Positions 48,248 to 56,140 of a DNA stretch of 64,000 nt are shown here, in pieces. The stretch is taken from the NCBI GenBank assembly GCA_021737145.1, contig JAIPEN010000001.1:310001-374000 (forward strand), written 5' to 3'. The DNA is from Desulfarculaceae bacterium. Its GTDB lineage: Bacteria; Desulfobacterota; Desulfarculia; Desulfarculales; Desulfarculaceae. Made by a program: the position numbers and the translations under genes. The notes under the pieces were generated by a model. It had not been told where the DNA came from and ran no database searches. It was given only the letters and a program-made list of their open reading frames with translations. Every line of letters begins with the position of its first letter. The stretch's first letter is position 1.

Positions 48248-48802
48248 ATGTATTTTGACTCCATAATCGCCGGGTTCGGCGGCCAGGGCGTGCTCCTGAT
48301 GGGTACGGTGCTGGCCTACGGAGCCATGAAGGCGGGCAAGCAAGTTACCTATATGCCGGTCTACGGGGTGGAGATGCGCGGCGGCACGGCCAACTGCACG
48401 GTGGTGGTCAGCGACCGCCCGGTGGGCTCGCCCATCATCCACGAGCCGGTGACCGCGGTGGTGATGAACCGGCCCTCGGCCGAGAAGTACGCCCCCATGG
48501 TCAAGAAAAAAGGCCAGGTGTTCGTCAACGCCAGCCTTATCAAAAAGGGCCAGTTCGAGTGCCGGGCCAAACAGGTGCACTACGTGCCCACCCTGGAGCT
48601 GGCCCGCGAGATGGGCAATGCCCGCCTGGCCAACATGATCATGCTGGGCGCCCTGGCGGCGGGCAGCGGAGTGCTGAGCATCGAGCAGGTGGCCAAGGCC
48701 CTGCCCGAGGCCCTGGACCCGCGCTATCATAAGATGATCCCGGCCAATGTAGAGGCCCTGGAGGCCGGGGCCCGGTTCATACAAGGCAAGAAGGCCGCCT
48801 AG
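48248..48802 (+). CDS. 2-oxoacid:ferredoxin oxidoreductase gamma subunit
   Basis: SIIAGFGGQGVLLMGTVLAYGAMKAGKQVTYMPVYGVEMRGGTANCTVVVSD. Confidence 0.93.
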   Translation: MYFDSIIAGFGGQGVLLMGTVLAYGAMKAGKQVTYMPVYGVEMRGGTANCTVVVSDRPVGSPIIHEPVTAVVMNRPSAEKYAPMVKKKGQVFVNASLIKKGQFECRAKQVHYVPTLELAREMGNARLANMIMLGALAAGSGVLSIEQVAKALPEALDPRYHKMIPANVEALEAGARFIQGKKAA

Positions 48803-48826
48803 CGGCCCCACTAGGGAGGCGAGGCC

Positions 48827-49525
48827 ATGGCTGACAAGGGCGAAAACGGCCACCACGATCTCATGTCCCAGATGGGCAACCCCTCGGGCAACAGCCGGGA
48901 GGACGACTTTCTGGCCGGGGTGGACGCCGTGGCCGCCGGCCAGCAGGCCCCGGCCGACGAGAGCCTGCCGGTGGGGGTGCGCATCGCCAAGGCCCGCGAG
49001 CTGAGGGGCCTGAGCCTGGAGGACCTGAGCCAGCGCACCGGCCTGCCGGTCGACGCCCTGGCCGAGATCGAGGCCAACGAGGCATCCCCTCCCCTGGGCG
49101 TGCTGGTCAAGCTGGGCAAGGCTCTGGACATGCGCTGGGGCGCGTTGATCAGCGGCGGCGGCGAGACTGCCTACACCGTGACCCGGGTGGCCGACCGCCA
49201 GCAGATGAGCCGCCAGGGGGAGGCCAAGAGCACCTCCTACGGCTACACCTACGAGACCCTGGCCCCGCACAAGACCAACCGCAACATGGAGCCGTTCATC
49301 GTCACCCTGGAGGCGGCGAGCCAGGAGGTTCAGCCCTCGGCCCACGACGGCCAGGAGTTCATCTACGTTCTTGAGGGCTCCATGGAGGCGTTGGTGGACG
49401 ACGCGGTGGAGATCCTGGGCCCGGGCGACAGCATCTACTACGACTCCAGCGTGCCGCACGTGCTGCGCCCGCATGGCAGCGGCCCGGCCAAGATTCTGGC
49501 GGTGATTTACAGCCAGGAGAAGTAG
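48827..49525 (+). CDS. XRE-family transcriptional regulator with C-terminal cupin
   Basis: GVRIAKARELRGLSLEDLSQRTGLPVDALAEIE HTH; PSAHDGQEFIYVLEGSMEALVDDAVEILGPGDSIYYDSSVPHVLRPHG cupin. Confidence 0.9.
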   Translation: MADKGENGHHDLMSQMGNPSGNSREDDFLAGVDAVAAGQQAPADESLPVGVRIAKARELRGLSLEDLSQRTGLPVDALAEIEANEASPPLGVLVKLGKALDMRWGALISGGGETAYTVTRVADRQQMSRQGEAKSTSYGYTYETLAPHKTNRNMEPFIVTLEAASQEVQPSAHDGQEFIYVLEGSMEALVDDAVEILGPGDSIYYDSSVPHVLRPHGSGPAKILAVIYSQEK

Positions 49526-49561
49526 CGCGGCGGTAAGAGATAAGACAGCTTATACGTGTGA

Positions 49562-49588
49562 GGGCGGGGTTTATCCCCGCCCTTTTTT
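49562..49588 (+). terminator. Rho-independent terminator
   Basis: GGGCGGGG-TTTAT-CCCCGCCC-TTTTTT. Confidence 0.88.
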
Positions 49589-49681
49589 GTTGTTGCAAAG
49601 TTGAACCCCTCCAATTGCTGTGGTATTTAGGTAGATTAGTTTCCGAATACGGGGAGCCAGGAAGTAGAAAAGGAGCGCACA

Positions 49682-50137
49682 ATGTCAGTGGCCAAAATTG
49701 AGTTTGAAATCGGCAATATCAGGTTCTCCGGGGAAGGGGACCAGGCATGGCTCGGGCAACAACTCGATAAAATCATTGATAGGGCGGAGGAACTTATTAA
49801 GCTTGCACCTTCGCAAAAGGCTGGCGACCCGGGAGGTCAATCGGGCTCATTACCCCCTGATAATTCGGATATTGCCCAGAAGACACTCCCCGCCTTTCTG
49901 AAGGACAAGAATGCCACCAAAAAGCAAGTCCGAAAATTTTTGGCAACAGCGGCGTGGCTACAAGCAAAAGGAGGGAAAAGGCTTAAGACCGGAGACGTAA
50001 CCTCGGCGTTAAAAGATAGCAACCAAACGAGGCTTAACAATGCTTCGGATTGTCTTTCCCAAAATGTCGCCAAGGGATATTGCGAAAAAGATGGGGCAGA
50101 ATTTTTTGTCACCCAGGATGGCATGGAGTCTTTATAA
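49682..50137 (+). CDS. Hypothetical protein with winged-helix-like C-terminus (first gene of an atypical-composition bicistron)
   Basis: 151 aa, AAGGAG SD upstream; IEFEIGNIRFSGEGDQAWLGQQLDKII then KKQVRKFLATAAWLQAKGGKRLKTGDVTSALKDSNQTRLNNASDCLSQNVAKGYCEKDGAEFFVTQDGMESL. Confidence 0.75.
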   Translation: MSVAKIEFEIGNIRFSGEGDQAWLGQQLDKIIDRAEELIKLAPSQKAGDPGGQSGSLPPDNSDIAQKTLPAFLKDKNATKKQVRKFLATAAWLQAKGGKRLKTGDVTSALKDSNQTRLNNASDCLSQNVAKGYCEKDGAEFFVTQDGMESL

Positions 50138-50140
50138 AGA

Positions 50141-50893
50141 ATGCTTACACCTGCCACAGCGCTCAATGCTGTCCCTAGGGGGCTCAGGAACCCCCTCCTT
50201 ACCGAGTACGGGCAGATTGTCGGCAATTTTATGGAAGGACGCTGGGCAGCAGCTGAACTTTCGGGTGGTCGCTTTTGCGAAATCGTCTATTCGATTTTAG
50301 ATGGTCACACAAAAGGGCGCTACCCAACTACGCCTTCAAAACCCCGTAACTTTGTTGATGCCTGTCGCAGGCTCGAGAGCAACACAGGTGTTCCCCGAAG
50401 CTTCAAAATTCTAATTCCTCGGTTACTACCGGCTCTTTATGAAATCAGGAACAACCGAAACGTAGGCCATGTAGGTGGCGATGTTGATCCAGATTTCATG
50501 GACAGCAATGCTGTTGTGTCGATGGCCAGTTGGATTATGGCTGAATTGATTCGCGTTTTTCACGGTGTCTCAACAGACGAAGCTCAGCAGCTAGTTGACT
50601 CTCTAGTGGAAAGGACAACCCCGCTAGTCTGGGTTTCTGGGGGTGTGCGCAGAGTTCTTAATCCAAAGCTTTCGCTGCAAGACCAAACCCTAGCATTGCT
50701 TTGTTCTTGTAGCGGAACGACTAAACGCGGCGACTTGCTCCGATGGACTGATTGTAAAAACCACACATATTACAAAAAGCTCTTGCGCACGATGCACCGT
50801 GAACGTCTTATCGAGTTCGATGAAACTAAGGATGAGATAACCATTTTGCCCCCTGGGGCAAAGGAAGCTAGCAGGCTCATTGGTACGCTATAG
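50141..50893 (+). CDS. Hypothetical protein with HEPN-like RX6H motif and wHTH-like C-terminus
   Basis: 250 aa, starts 3 nt after previous stop; ALYEIRNNRNVGHVGGDVDPDFMDSNAVVSMASWIMAELIRVFHG; C-terminal LCSCSGTTKRGDLLRWTDCKNHTYYKKLLRTMHRERLIEFDETKDEITILPPGAKEA. Confidence 0.75.
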   Translation: MLTPATALNAVPRGLRNPLLTEYGQIVGNFMEGRWAAAELSGGRFCEIVYSILDGHTKGRYPTTPSKPRNFVDACRRLESNTGVPRSFKILIPRLLPALYEIRNNRNVGHVGGDVDPDFMDSNAVVSMASWIMAELIRVFHGVSTDEAQQLVDSLVERTTPLVWVSGGVRRVLNPKLSLQDQTLALLCSCSGTTKRGDLLRWTDCKNHTYYKKLLRTMHRERLIEFDETKDEITILPPGAKEASRLIGTL

Positions 50894-50921
50894 AAAATCT
50901 GCTGCATCTCGCCAATTCACA

Positions 50922-51010
50922 TAAAAAGACGCCTCCTTACGGAGGCGCCATCCCCTCTCCGCTTGGCTAAAGCATCTAGATCGCGCCTGATGAGCCGGGC
51001 GACCGCCCAC
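50922..51010 (-). pseudogene. Decayed duplicate of an acyl-CoA dehydrogenase 3' end with its terminator
   Basis: Resembles 51937-52020: AAAAAGACGCCTCCTTACGGAGGCGCCATCCCCTCTCC...CTAGATCGCGCCTGATGAGCCGGGCGACCGCC versus AAAAAGGCGCCCCCTAGCGGAGGCGCCCTACCCTTTCCC...TTAGATCGCCCCGATGAGCCGGGCGATCACC. Confidence 0.5.
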
Positions 51011-51118
51011 CTCCAAAATACCCACCTCCCCCATTGACAACCCCCGTCTCGCCCGTCACCCTCTGGAGTAACAGCCCACCCGCGCACGCGGCCTCGGGCC
51101 GCGAGATAGGCGAGAGCC

Positions 51119-51937
51119 TTGAGCGAATCAACCCCCTCCCAACTCACCCAAGCCGTATTGAACCAAGCCCGCGCCCTGGGAGCTGACATCGCCGGCGTTG
51201 CCGCGGGCAGCCAGTTGCTGGCCGGGCCGTCCTACGCGGTGCAGCCGTTCATGCCCACCTGGGACGGCACCTATGCCGGCCGCAAAATGACTGCCAAGTC
51301 ACGCGAAGTGCCGCCGGCCACGCCCGCCAGCGTGGTGGTGATCGGCCTGGCCCATCCCCCTGAACAGCCGGAGCTGGACTGGTGGCGGGCCCATATCCCC
51401 AGCCGCACCATGGGCAACGTGAAGCTGGCCGAGATAACCAAGGCCCTGGCCAGCTGGCTGGAGAGTGAGCACGGCCTGCCTGCGCGGGATTTGGCCTATT
51501 ACGTGGAGCACGGCGGGGTGTTCCTGAAGGACGCGGCCTCGCTGGCCGGCCTGGGCGTGGTGGGGCGCAACAACCTGTTCCTGAGCCGTGAGCTGGGCCC
51601 CTGGGTGCGGCTGCGCGGCGTGGGGGTTGAGGCCAAGCTGGAGCCGGGCCGGCCCCTGGCCTGGGACCCCTGCGAGGAGTGCCCCGCGCCCTGCCGCGAG
51701 GCCTGCCCCCAAGGAGCCCTGGACGGGTACGATCCTCCCTGGCCCGAGGGCGCGCCCGCTCCACTTCCCGGCCGGGACGGTGGCTACCGCCGCGAGGTCT
51801 GCAACCAGCAGATGAAAGCCGACCTGGCCGCGGGCCAAGAGATCACAGTGCCGGGGCGTGATCGTCCCTCCAAGCAGGTATTCTACTGCCGCCGCTGCGA
51901 GCTGGCCTGCCCGGTGGGCCGCTCGCCCGGAGCATGA
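51119..51937 (+). CDS. 4Fe-4S protein related to epoxyqueuosine reductase (QueG-like)
   Basis: ASVVVIGLAHPP; YVEHGGVFLKDAASLAGLGVVGRNNLFLSRELGPWVRLRGV; CEECPAPCREACPQGAL...CRRCELACPVG; TTG start. Confidence 0.8.
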   Translation: MSESTPSQLTQAVLNQARALGADIAGVAAGSQLLAGPSYAVQPFMPTWDGTYAGRKMTAKSREVPPATPASVVVIGLAHPPEQPELDWWRAHIPSRTMGNVKLAEITKALASWLESEHGLPARDLAYYVEHGGVFLKDAASLAGLGVVGRNNLFLSRELGPWVRLRGVGVEAKLEPGRPLAWDPCEECPAPCREACPQGALDGYDPPWPEGAPAPLPGRDGGYRREVCNQQMKADLAAGQEITVPGRDRPSKQVFYCRRCELACPVGRSPGA

Positions 51938-51962
51938 AAAAGGCGCCCCCTAGCGGAGGCGC
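51938..51962 (-). terminator. Rho-independent terminator of acyl-CoA dehydrogenase gene
   Basis: Reverse strand GGCGCCTCCGCTAGGGGGCGCC-TTTTT. Confidence 0.8.
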
Positions 51963-51988
51963 CCTACCCTTTCCCAGGCCGCTGCTTT

Positions 51989-53140
51989 TTAGATCGCCCC
52001 GATGAGCCGGGCGATCACCAGCCTTTGGATCTCGCTGGTCCCCTCCCCTATGGTCAGCAGCTTATAGTCCCGGTAGAAGCGTTCCACGTCGTATTCCTGC
52101 ATCAGCCCGTAGCCGCCGTGCAGCTGCACCGCCTGGTCGGTCACCCGTCCCATGACCTCCGAGGCGTAGAGCTTGGCCATGGCCGCGTGCTTGGAAAAGA
52201 ACTTGTGGTTGTCGCGTAGCCAGCAGGCGTTGTAGAGCAGCAAACGGGCGGCCTCGATCTCCATGGCCATGTCGGCCAGCTTGAAGGCGTTCACCTGAAA
52301 AGAGGCCACCGGCTTGTTGAACTGCACCCGCTCCTTGGAATAGCGCAGGGCCAGCTCATAGGCCCCCTGGGCCCCGCCCACGCCCATGGCTCCGATGGAC
52401 AAACGGCCGCCGTCCAGGGTTTCGAGCATCTGGTGGAAGCCCTTGCCCCGCGTGCCCAACAGGTTTTCCTTGGGCACCCGGCAATCGTCAAAGTAGAGCT
52501 CGCTGGTGTTGGAGGCGCGCCACATCATCTTGCCGTGCATCTCGCGGGCCTCGAAGCCCGGCGTGCCCAGCTCCACCAGGATGCAGCTCAGCTCGTCGCG
52601 GCCGTCCTCGCGCTTGCCGGTCTTGCACATCACGGTCACGCCCATGCTGTTGGGCGCGCTGGCGTTGGTGATGAAAATCTTGGAGCCGTTGATCACCCAC
52701 TCGTCGCCGTCCAGGACAGCGGTGGTGGCGCTGTTGCCCGCGTCCGAGCCCGCGCCCGGTTCGGTGAGCCCGAAGCCCCACAGCCCCTCGCCGGTGCACA
52801 GCTTGGGCAGGTACTTCATTTTCTGCTCTTCGCTGCCGTAGTAAAAAAGGGGCGATATGCCCAGGGAATTGCCCGCGGCAATGGTGGCGGCGTGGGACCC
52901 GTCGATGCGCGCGATTTCCTCCACGGCGATGATGTAGGACACGTAGTCCATGCCCTGTCCGCCGTAGTCCTCGCTCACGATCATGCCGAACAGGCCCAAC
53001 TCGCCCATGGCCCGGCAGGTGTCCAGGGAGAAGAACTCCTTCTGGTCCAGCTCCCGGGCAACGGGGGCTATCTCCTTTTCGGCGAAATCCCTCACCGTCT
53101 TGCGCAGGATATCCTGCTCCATGGATAGCTCGAAGTCCAT
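51989..53140 (-). CDS. Acyl-CoA dehydrogenase
   Basis: GLWGFGLTEPGAGSDAGNSATTA; RVQFNKPVASFQVNAFKLADMA; LHGGYGLMQEYDVERFYRDYKLLTIGEGTSEIQRLVIARLIG. Confidence 0.95.
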   Translation of the reverse strand: MDFELSMEQDILRKTVRDFAEKEIAPVARELDQKEFFSLDTCRAMGELGLFGMIVSEDYGGQGMDYVSYIIAVEEIARIDGSHAATIAAGNSLGISPLFYYGSEEQKMKYLPKLCTGEGLWGFGLTEPGAGSDAGNSATTAVLDGDEWVINGSKIFITNASAPNSMGVTVMCKTGKREDGRDELSCILVELGTPGFEAREMHGKMMWRASNTSELYFDDCRVPKENLLGTRGKGFHQMLETLDGGRLSIGAMGVGGAQGAYELALRYSKERVQFNKPVASFQVNAFKLADMAMEIEAARLLLYNACWLRDNHKFFSKHAAMAKLYASEVMGRVTDQAVQLHGGYGLMQEYDVERFYRDYKLLTIGEGTSEIQRLVIARLIGAI

Positions 53141-53233
53141 CCTCTCCTCCGCGCTGGGGCTTACCTAATCTAAAAAATCGGCGCCCGCAACGTCAAGCGG
53201 GAGGCCCCGCTCGGAGCCTCCCGCCCGTGGCCG

Positions 53234-53743
53234 TCAGTCCTCGATGGGCACCCAGCACACATCCAGGATGGTGTGGGTGGGGTTGTTGGTGCGGAACTCG
53301 GCCCGAACCGGCATGCCGGTGACCGGCTTGCCCTGTTTGAGCCAGCCCTTGAAAATGGTGTCCACACCCTCGAGCTGAACGTCCACCTGCCAGTAGGGCG
53401 TCTCCATCTCAATGCCGATGCCCGCGTAATCCAGCATGGTGTAGGCGTAGATCTTGCCCACCGTGGGCGCCTCCACCCACTCGGTGCGCGCGTAGCAGTC
53501 CGGGCAGTCGGCCCGGGGGGGCAGCCAGGTGGAGTTCTCGGTGCACTCGGGATTGGTGCACTTGGTGGCCATGAGCTTGCCTTCGGTGAGCCCCTTGAAG
53601 AAGGGGGTCAGCAGGCCATAGGTGTGGTGGTGGGTTATGCTGCGGGGAAAGTCCACCACCCAGAAATCGCCGGACTCGTCGTAGATCTCGCTGGGGGTGC
53701 CGATGAACTGAGTGGCCAGAGGTCCTTCGTACGGCTTAGTCAT
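53234..53743 (-). CDS. Zn-ribbon/OB-fold (DUF35-type) protein
   Basis: LMATKCTNPECTENSTWLPPRADCPDCYARTEWVEAPTVGKIYAYTML, rubredoxin-like zinc ribbon plus OB fold. Confidence 0.88.
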   Translation of the reverse strand: MTKPYEGPLATQFIGTPSEIYDESGDFWVVDFPRSITHHHTYGLLTPFFKGLTEGKLMATKCTNPECTENSTWLPPRADCPDCYARTEWVEAPTVGKIYAYTMLDYAGIGIEMETPYWQVDVQLEGVDTIFKGWLKQGKPVTGMPVRAEFRTNNPTHTILDVCWVPIED

Positions 53744-53758
53744 GATTCGCCTCCTCCC

Positions 53759-55126
53759 TTACCAGGCCTTGCGCAGGATGCCGCAGGTTACGTGGGAGCC
53801 AACCCCGGCGTGGCTGATCCACAGGCCCTGCTTGGCGTCAGGCACCTGCAGGCTCTTCCAGTCGGCGGGCTTTTGTTTGCCGGCCCGCTGCCACCACTTG
53901 TCCTCGCCGTGGAACTTGTCGTACTTGCCCTGGATCTGCCAGAGCACCTCGGCCGCCTGCCAGATGCCGGTGGCGCCCACCGCATGCATGGTGCCCAACA
54001 GGCCGCCCGAGAGGTTGGAGGGGCACTTGCCGCCAAAGTAGGCGTCGCCGCTCTCGATGTAGTCCGGCTCCTGGCCATAGGGCCTGAGGCCGATGTCACC
54101 GTAGGTCTGGATGTCGCTGATGGTGAAGGCGTCGTGCAGCTCCACCAGGTCCAGTTCCTCCAGGGGCTCGTGAACCCCGGCCATGCGGTAGGCCAGGTAG
54201 GCCGCGAAGCGGGCGGCCAGGAAGGACTCGAAGCCGGGCCAGCGGCCGGAATCGGCCAGGAGCTCGTCATACATGCCCTCGGGCTCGTTGGGCAACAGGG
54301 GAATCTCCATGTGCCGCCGGTCGGCCACGCGCAAGGTGTGGGTGCCGCCGGCCATGAACAGCTCCACCGGGTGATCGCTGAGCTTGTAGGCCATCTCTTC
54401 GTTGCACAAGAGCACCGAGGCGCTGCCCGCGGTCATGGCGCAGCACTCCAGGAACCGGAGGGGATAGGCGCTCATGCGCGAGGCCAGCACCTCGTCCACG
54501 GTGTGGTGCCCCGGTTGCTGGGCGTTGGGGTTGCTCATGGCGTAGCCCCGGTTCTTCACCGCCACCTTGGCCCGGGTCACCTCGGAGAGGTTGTAGGCCT
54601 CGGCGAAACGGTTGGCCATGGGCGCATAGTAGGAGCTGTAGATGCGGCCCATGCGGGTCTCGAAGTCCTTGCAGGCCGCGGTGGAGATGTAGAAGTTGCC
54701 GGTGCGCGTGTCCACCTCGTCCATGCGCTCCCAGCCGCAGACCAGCACCGTGTCGGCGTAACCGCTGGCCACGGCCATGGCCCCGTTGAGCACCGCCGCC
54801 CCGCCGGTGGCCCCGCCGGTCTTGATGCCGTTGTTCCACAAGGGGTCCAGGCCCAGGTAGTCGTGAATCTTGGCCTCGCAGAGCAGCTGGTCCTGGAAAT
54901 GGTCGGCGAACTCGCCGTAGGCGCAGTACTGGATCGAGTCCTTGATCTCCTTGGGGGACATCTTCAGGTCGTTGTCCTCCAACATCATCTTGTAGCCCAT
55001 CATCACCAGCTCTTCCAGCTTGTACTCCGGGAAGTACTTGCGGAAGGGGGTGCAGCCGCCGGCGACCATGAACACCCTTCGCGACCATTGGGGCACCCTG
55101 AGGTTGCCCTTGCCGAATTTGATCAT
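53759..55126 (-). CDS. Thiolase-like protein (SCP2-thiolase family), nucleophile Cys apparently absent
   Basis: KTGGATGGAAVLNGAMAVASGYADTVLVCGWERM; DLVELHDAFTISDIQTYGDIGL; NLSGGLLGTMHAVGATGIWQ. Confidence 0.85.
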   Translation of the reverse strand: MIKFGKGNLRVPQWSRRVFMVAGGCTPFRKYFPEYKLEELVMMGYKMMLEDNDLKMSPKEIKDSIQYCAYGEFADHFQDQLLCEAKIHDYLGLDPLWNNGIKTGGATGGAAVLNGAMAVASGYADTVLVCGWERMDEVDTRTGNFYISTAACKDFETRMGRIYSSYYAPMANRFAEAYNLSEVTRAKVAVKNRGYAMSNPNAQQPGHHTVDEVLASRMSAYPLRFLECCAMTAGSASVLLCNEEMAYKLSDHPVELFMAGGTHTLRVADRRHMEIPLLPNEPEGMYDELLADSGRWPGFESFLAARFAAYLAYRMAGVHEPLEELDLVELHDAFTISDIQTYGDIGLRPYGQEPDYIESGDAYFGGKCPSNLSGGLLGTMHAVGATGIWQAAEVLWQIQGKYDKFHGEDKWWQRAGKQKPADWKSLQVPDAKQGLWISHAGVGSHVTCGILRKAW

Positions 55127-55202
55127 GCTTGCTCTCCTCCCTCTCCTCCAAACTAAAAGTTGGCGCGGGCCGTCCTGATGACCGCCGCGCGCCCGACCCC
55201 TC

Positions 55203-55745
55203 CTATAAGGTCCCCACCCACAGCACCACGGCCAACTCTTGTCCGATGTTGGCTATGGCCTGGGCCTTGGGCTCGGCCCAAAAGTGGGCGGCGTCATGCT
55301 TATTCATTTGGAACACCCGGTCCCCGTGGCGCAGCTCGATCCGCCCGGCCAACACGCACAAGACCTCCTGGCCGTTCTTGATGTCCTTGCGCACGGGTAG
55401 CGACTTGCCGGGCTCGATGAACAAAACCGCGCCGTCCAGGACCTCCCGGTTTTCCGGAGGGCTCATGCGGCGGGTGACGAACCCGGTGTGGGGCATGTCC
55501 ACCTCGGCCCACTCCTCGGTGCGCAAGACGAACACCCGCTCCTGGTTCTGCAAGCGGCTCAGCAGGCTGCCCACGTCCACGGACAGGGCCTGGCCAATGG
55601 ACATCAAGGTCTCCACCGAGGGAGACTTGACGTTGTTCTCCACCTGGCTCAGAAAACCTTCCGAGACCCCGGCTTTTTCGGCCACTGCTTTCAGGGTGAG
55701 ATTCTGCCCTTTGCGGCAGCGGCGGAGCTCATTGCCAAGATTCAA
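55203..55745 (-). CDS. XRE-family transcriptional regulator with cupin domain
   Basis: NELRRCRKGQNLTLKAVAEKAGVSEGFLSQVENNVKSPSVETLMSIGQAL; C-terminal cupin; TTG start at 55745. Confidence 0.9.
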   Translation of the reverse strand: MNLGNELRRCRKGQNLTLKAVAEKAGVSEGFLSQVENNVKSPSVETLMSIGQALSVDVGSLLSRLQNQERVFVLRTEEWAEVDMPHTGFVTRRMSPPENREVLDGAVLFIEPGKSLPVRKDIKNGQEVLCVLAGRIELRHGDRVFQMNKHDAAHFWAEPKAQAIANIGQELAVVLWVGTL

Positions 55746-55768
55746 TTTTTTATCCGTATATTATAGAC

Positions 55769-55817
55769 TTAACCAGATTAACCCCTCTGGTTAATATTTA
55801 CCATAGGGCAATATTAA
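55769..55817. promoter_or_regulatory. Overlapping inverted repeats upstream of XRE-cupin gene (candidate operator)
   Basis: TTAACCAG-N10-CTGGTTAA (55769-55794) and TTAATATT-N11-AATATTAA (55791-55817); reverse-strand TATAAT at 55765-55760. Confidence 0.55.
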
Positions 55818-56039
55818 GGCGTGGTCAAGGAAAAAGAGACTCTTTGGTGGGGTTTCGGCCCCGCGCCGGAAAGGGGCCCGGCGCGGGGCCTCGGTGCGAA
55901 ATATTTTCTCACCAGGGCCCGGGCGCGCTTAATTTTTTCCCTGAGCATGCCCTGATTGGACTCGGGCCGGATTTTGCCCGTCAAGTTAATCATATGTTTT
56001 AATTGCCATAATACGTTTTATGACCAATATTTTTTTCTT

Positions 56040-56055
56040 TGGCACGAGCCCTGCT
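56040..56055 (+). promoter_or_regulatory. Sigma-54 promoter
   Basis: TGGCACGAGCCCTGCT: GG and GC doublets separated by 10 nt, about 85 nt upstream of zraP-like gene. Confidence 0.8.
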
Positions 56056-56140
56056 ACTTCTGTAGGCATCCGGAACGCACCAAAACGGATACGCACTAAC
56101 GGAAACCAGATACCCAAGAGTCAGCCCAAGGAGGCATAGC

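Noticed and set aside
50917-51189. 90-aa minus-strand ORF
   Set aside because: No coherent domain; it spans the decayed acyl-CoA dehydrogenase tail and the antisense of the QueG-like start.
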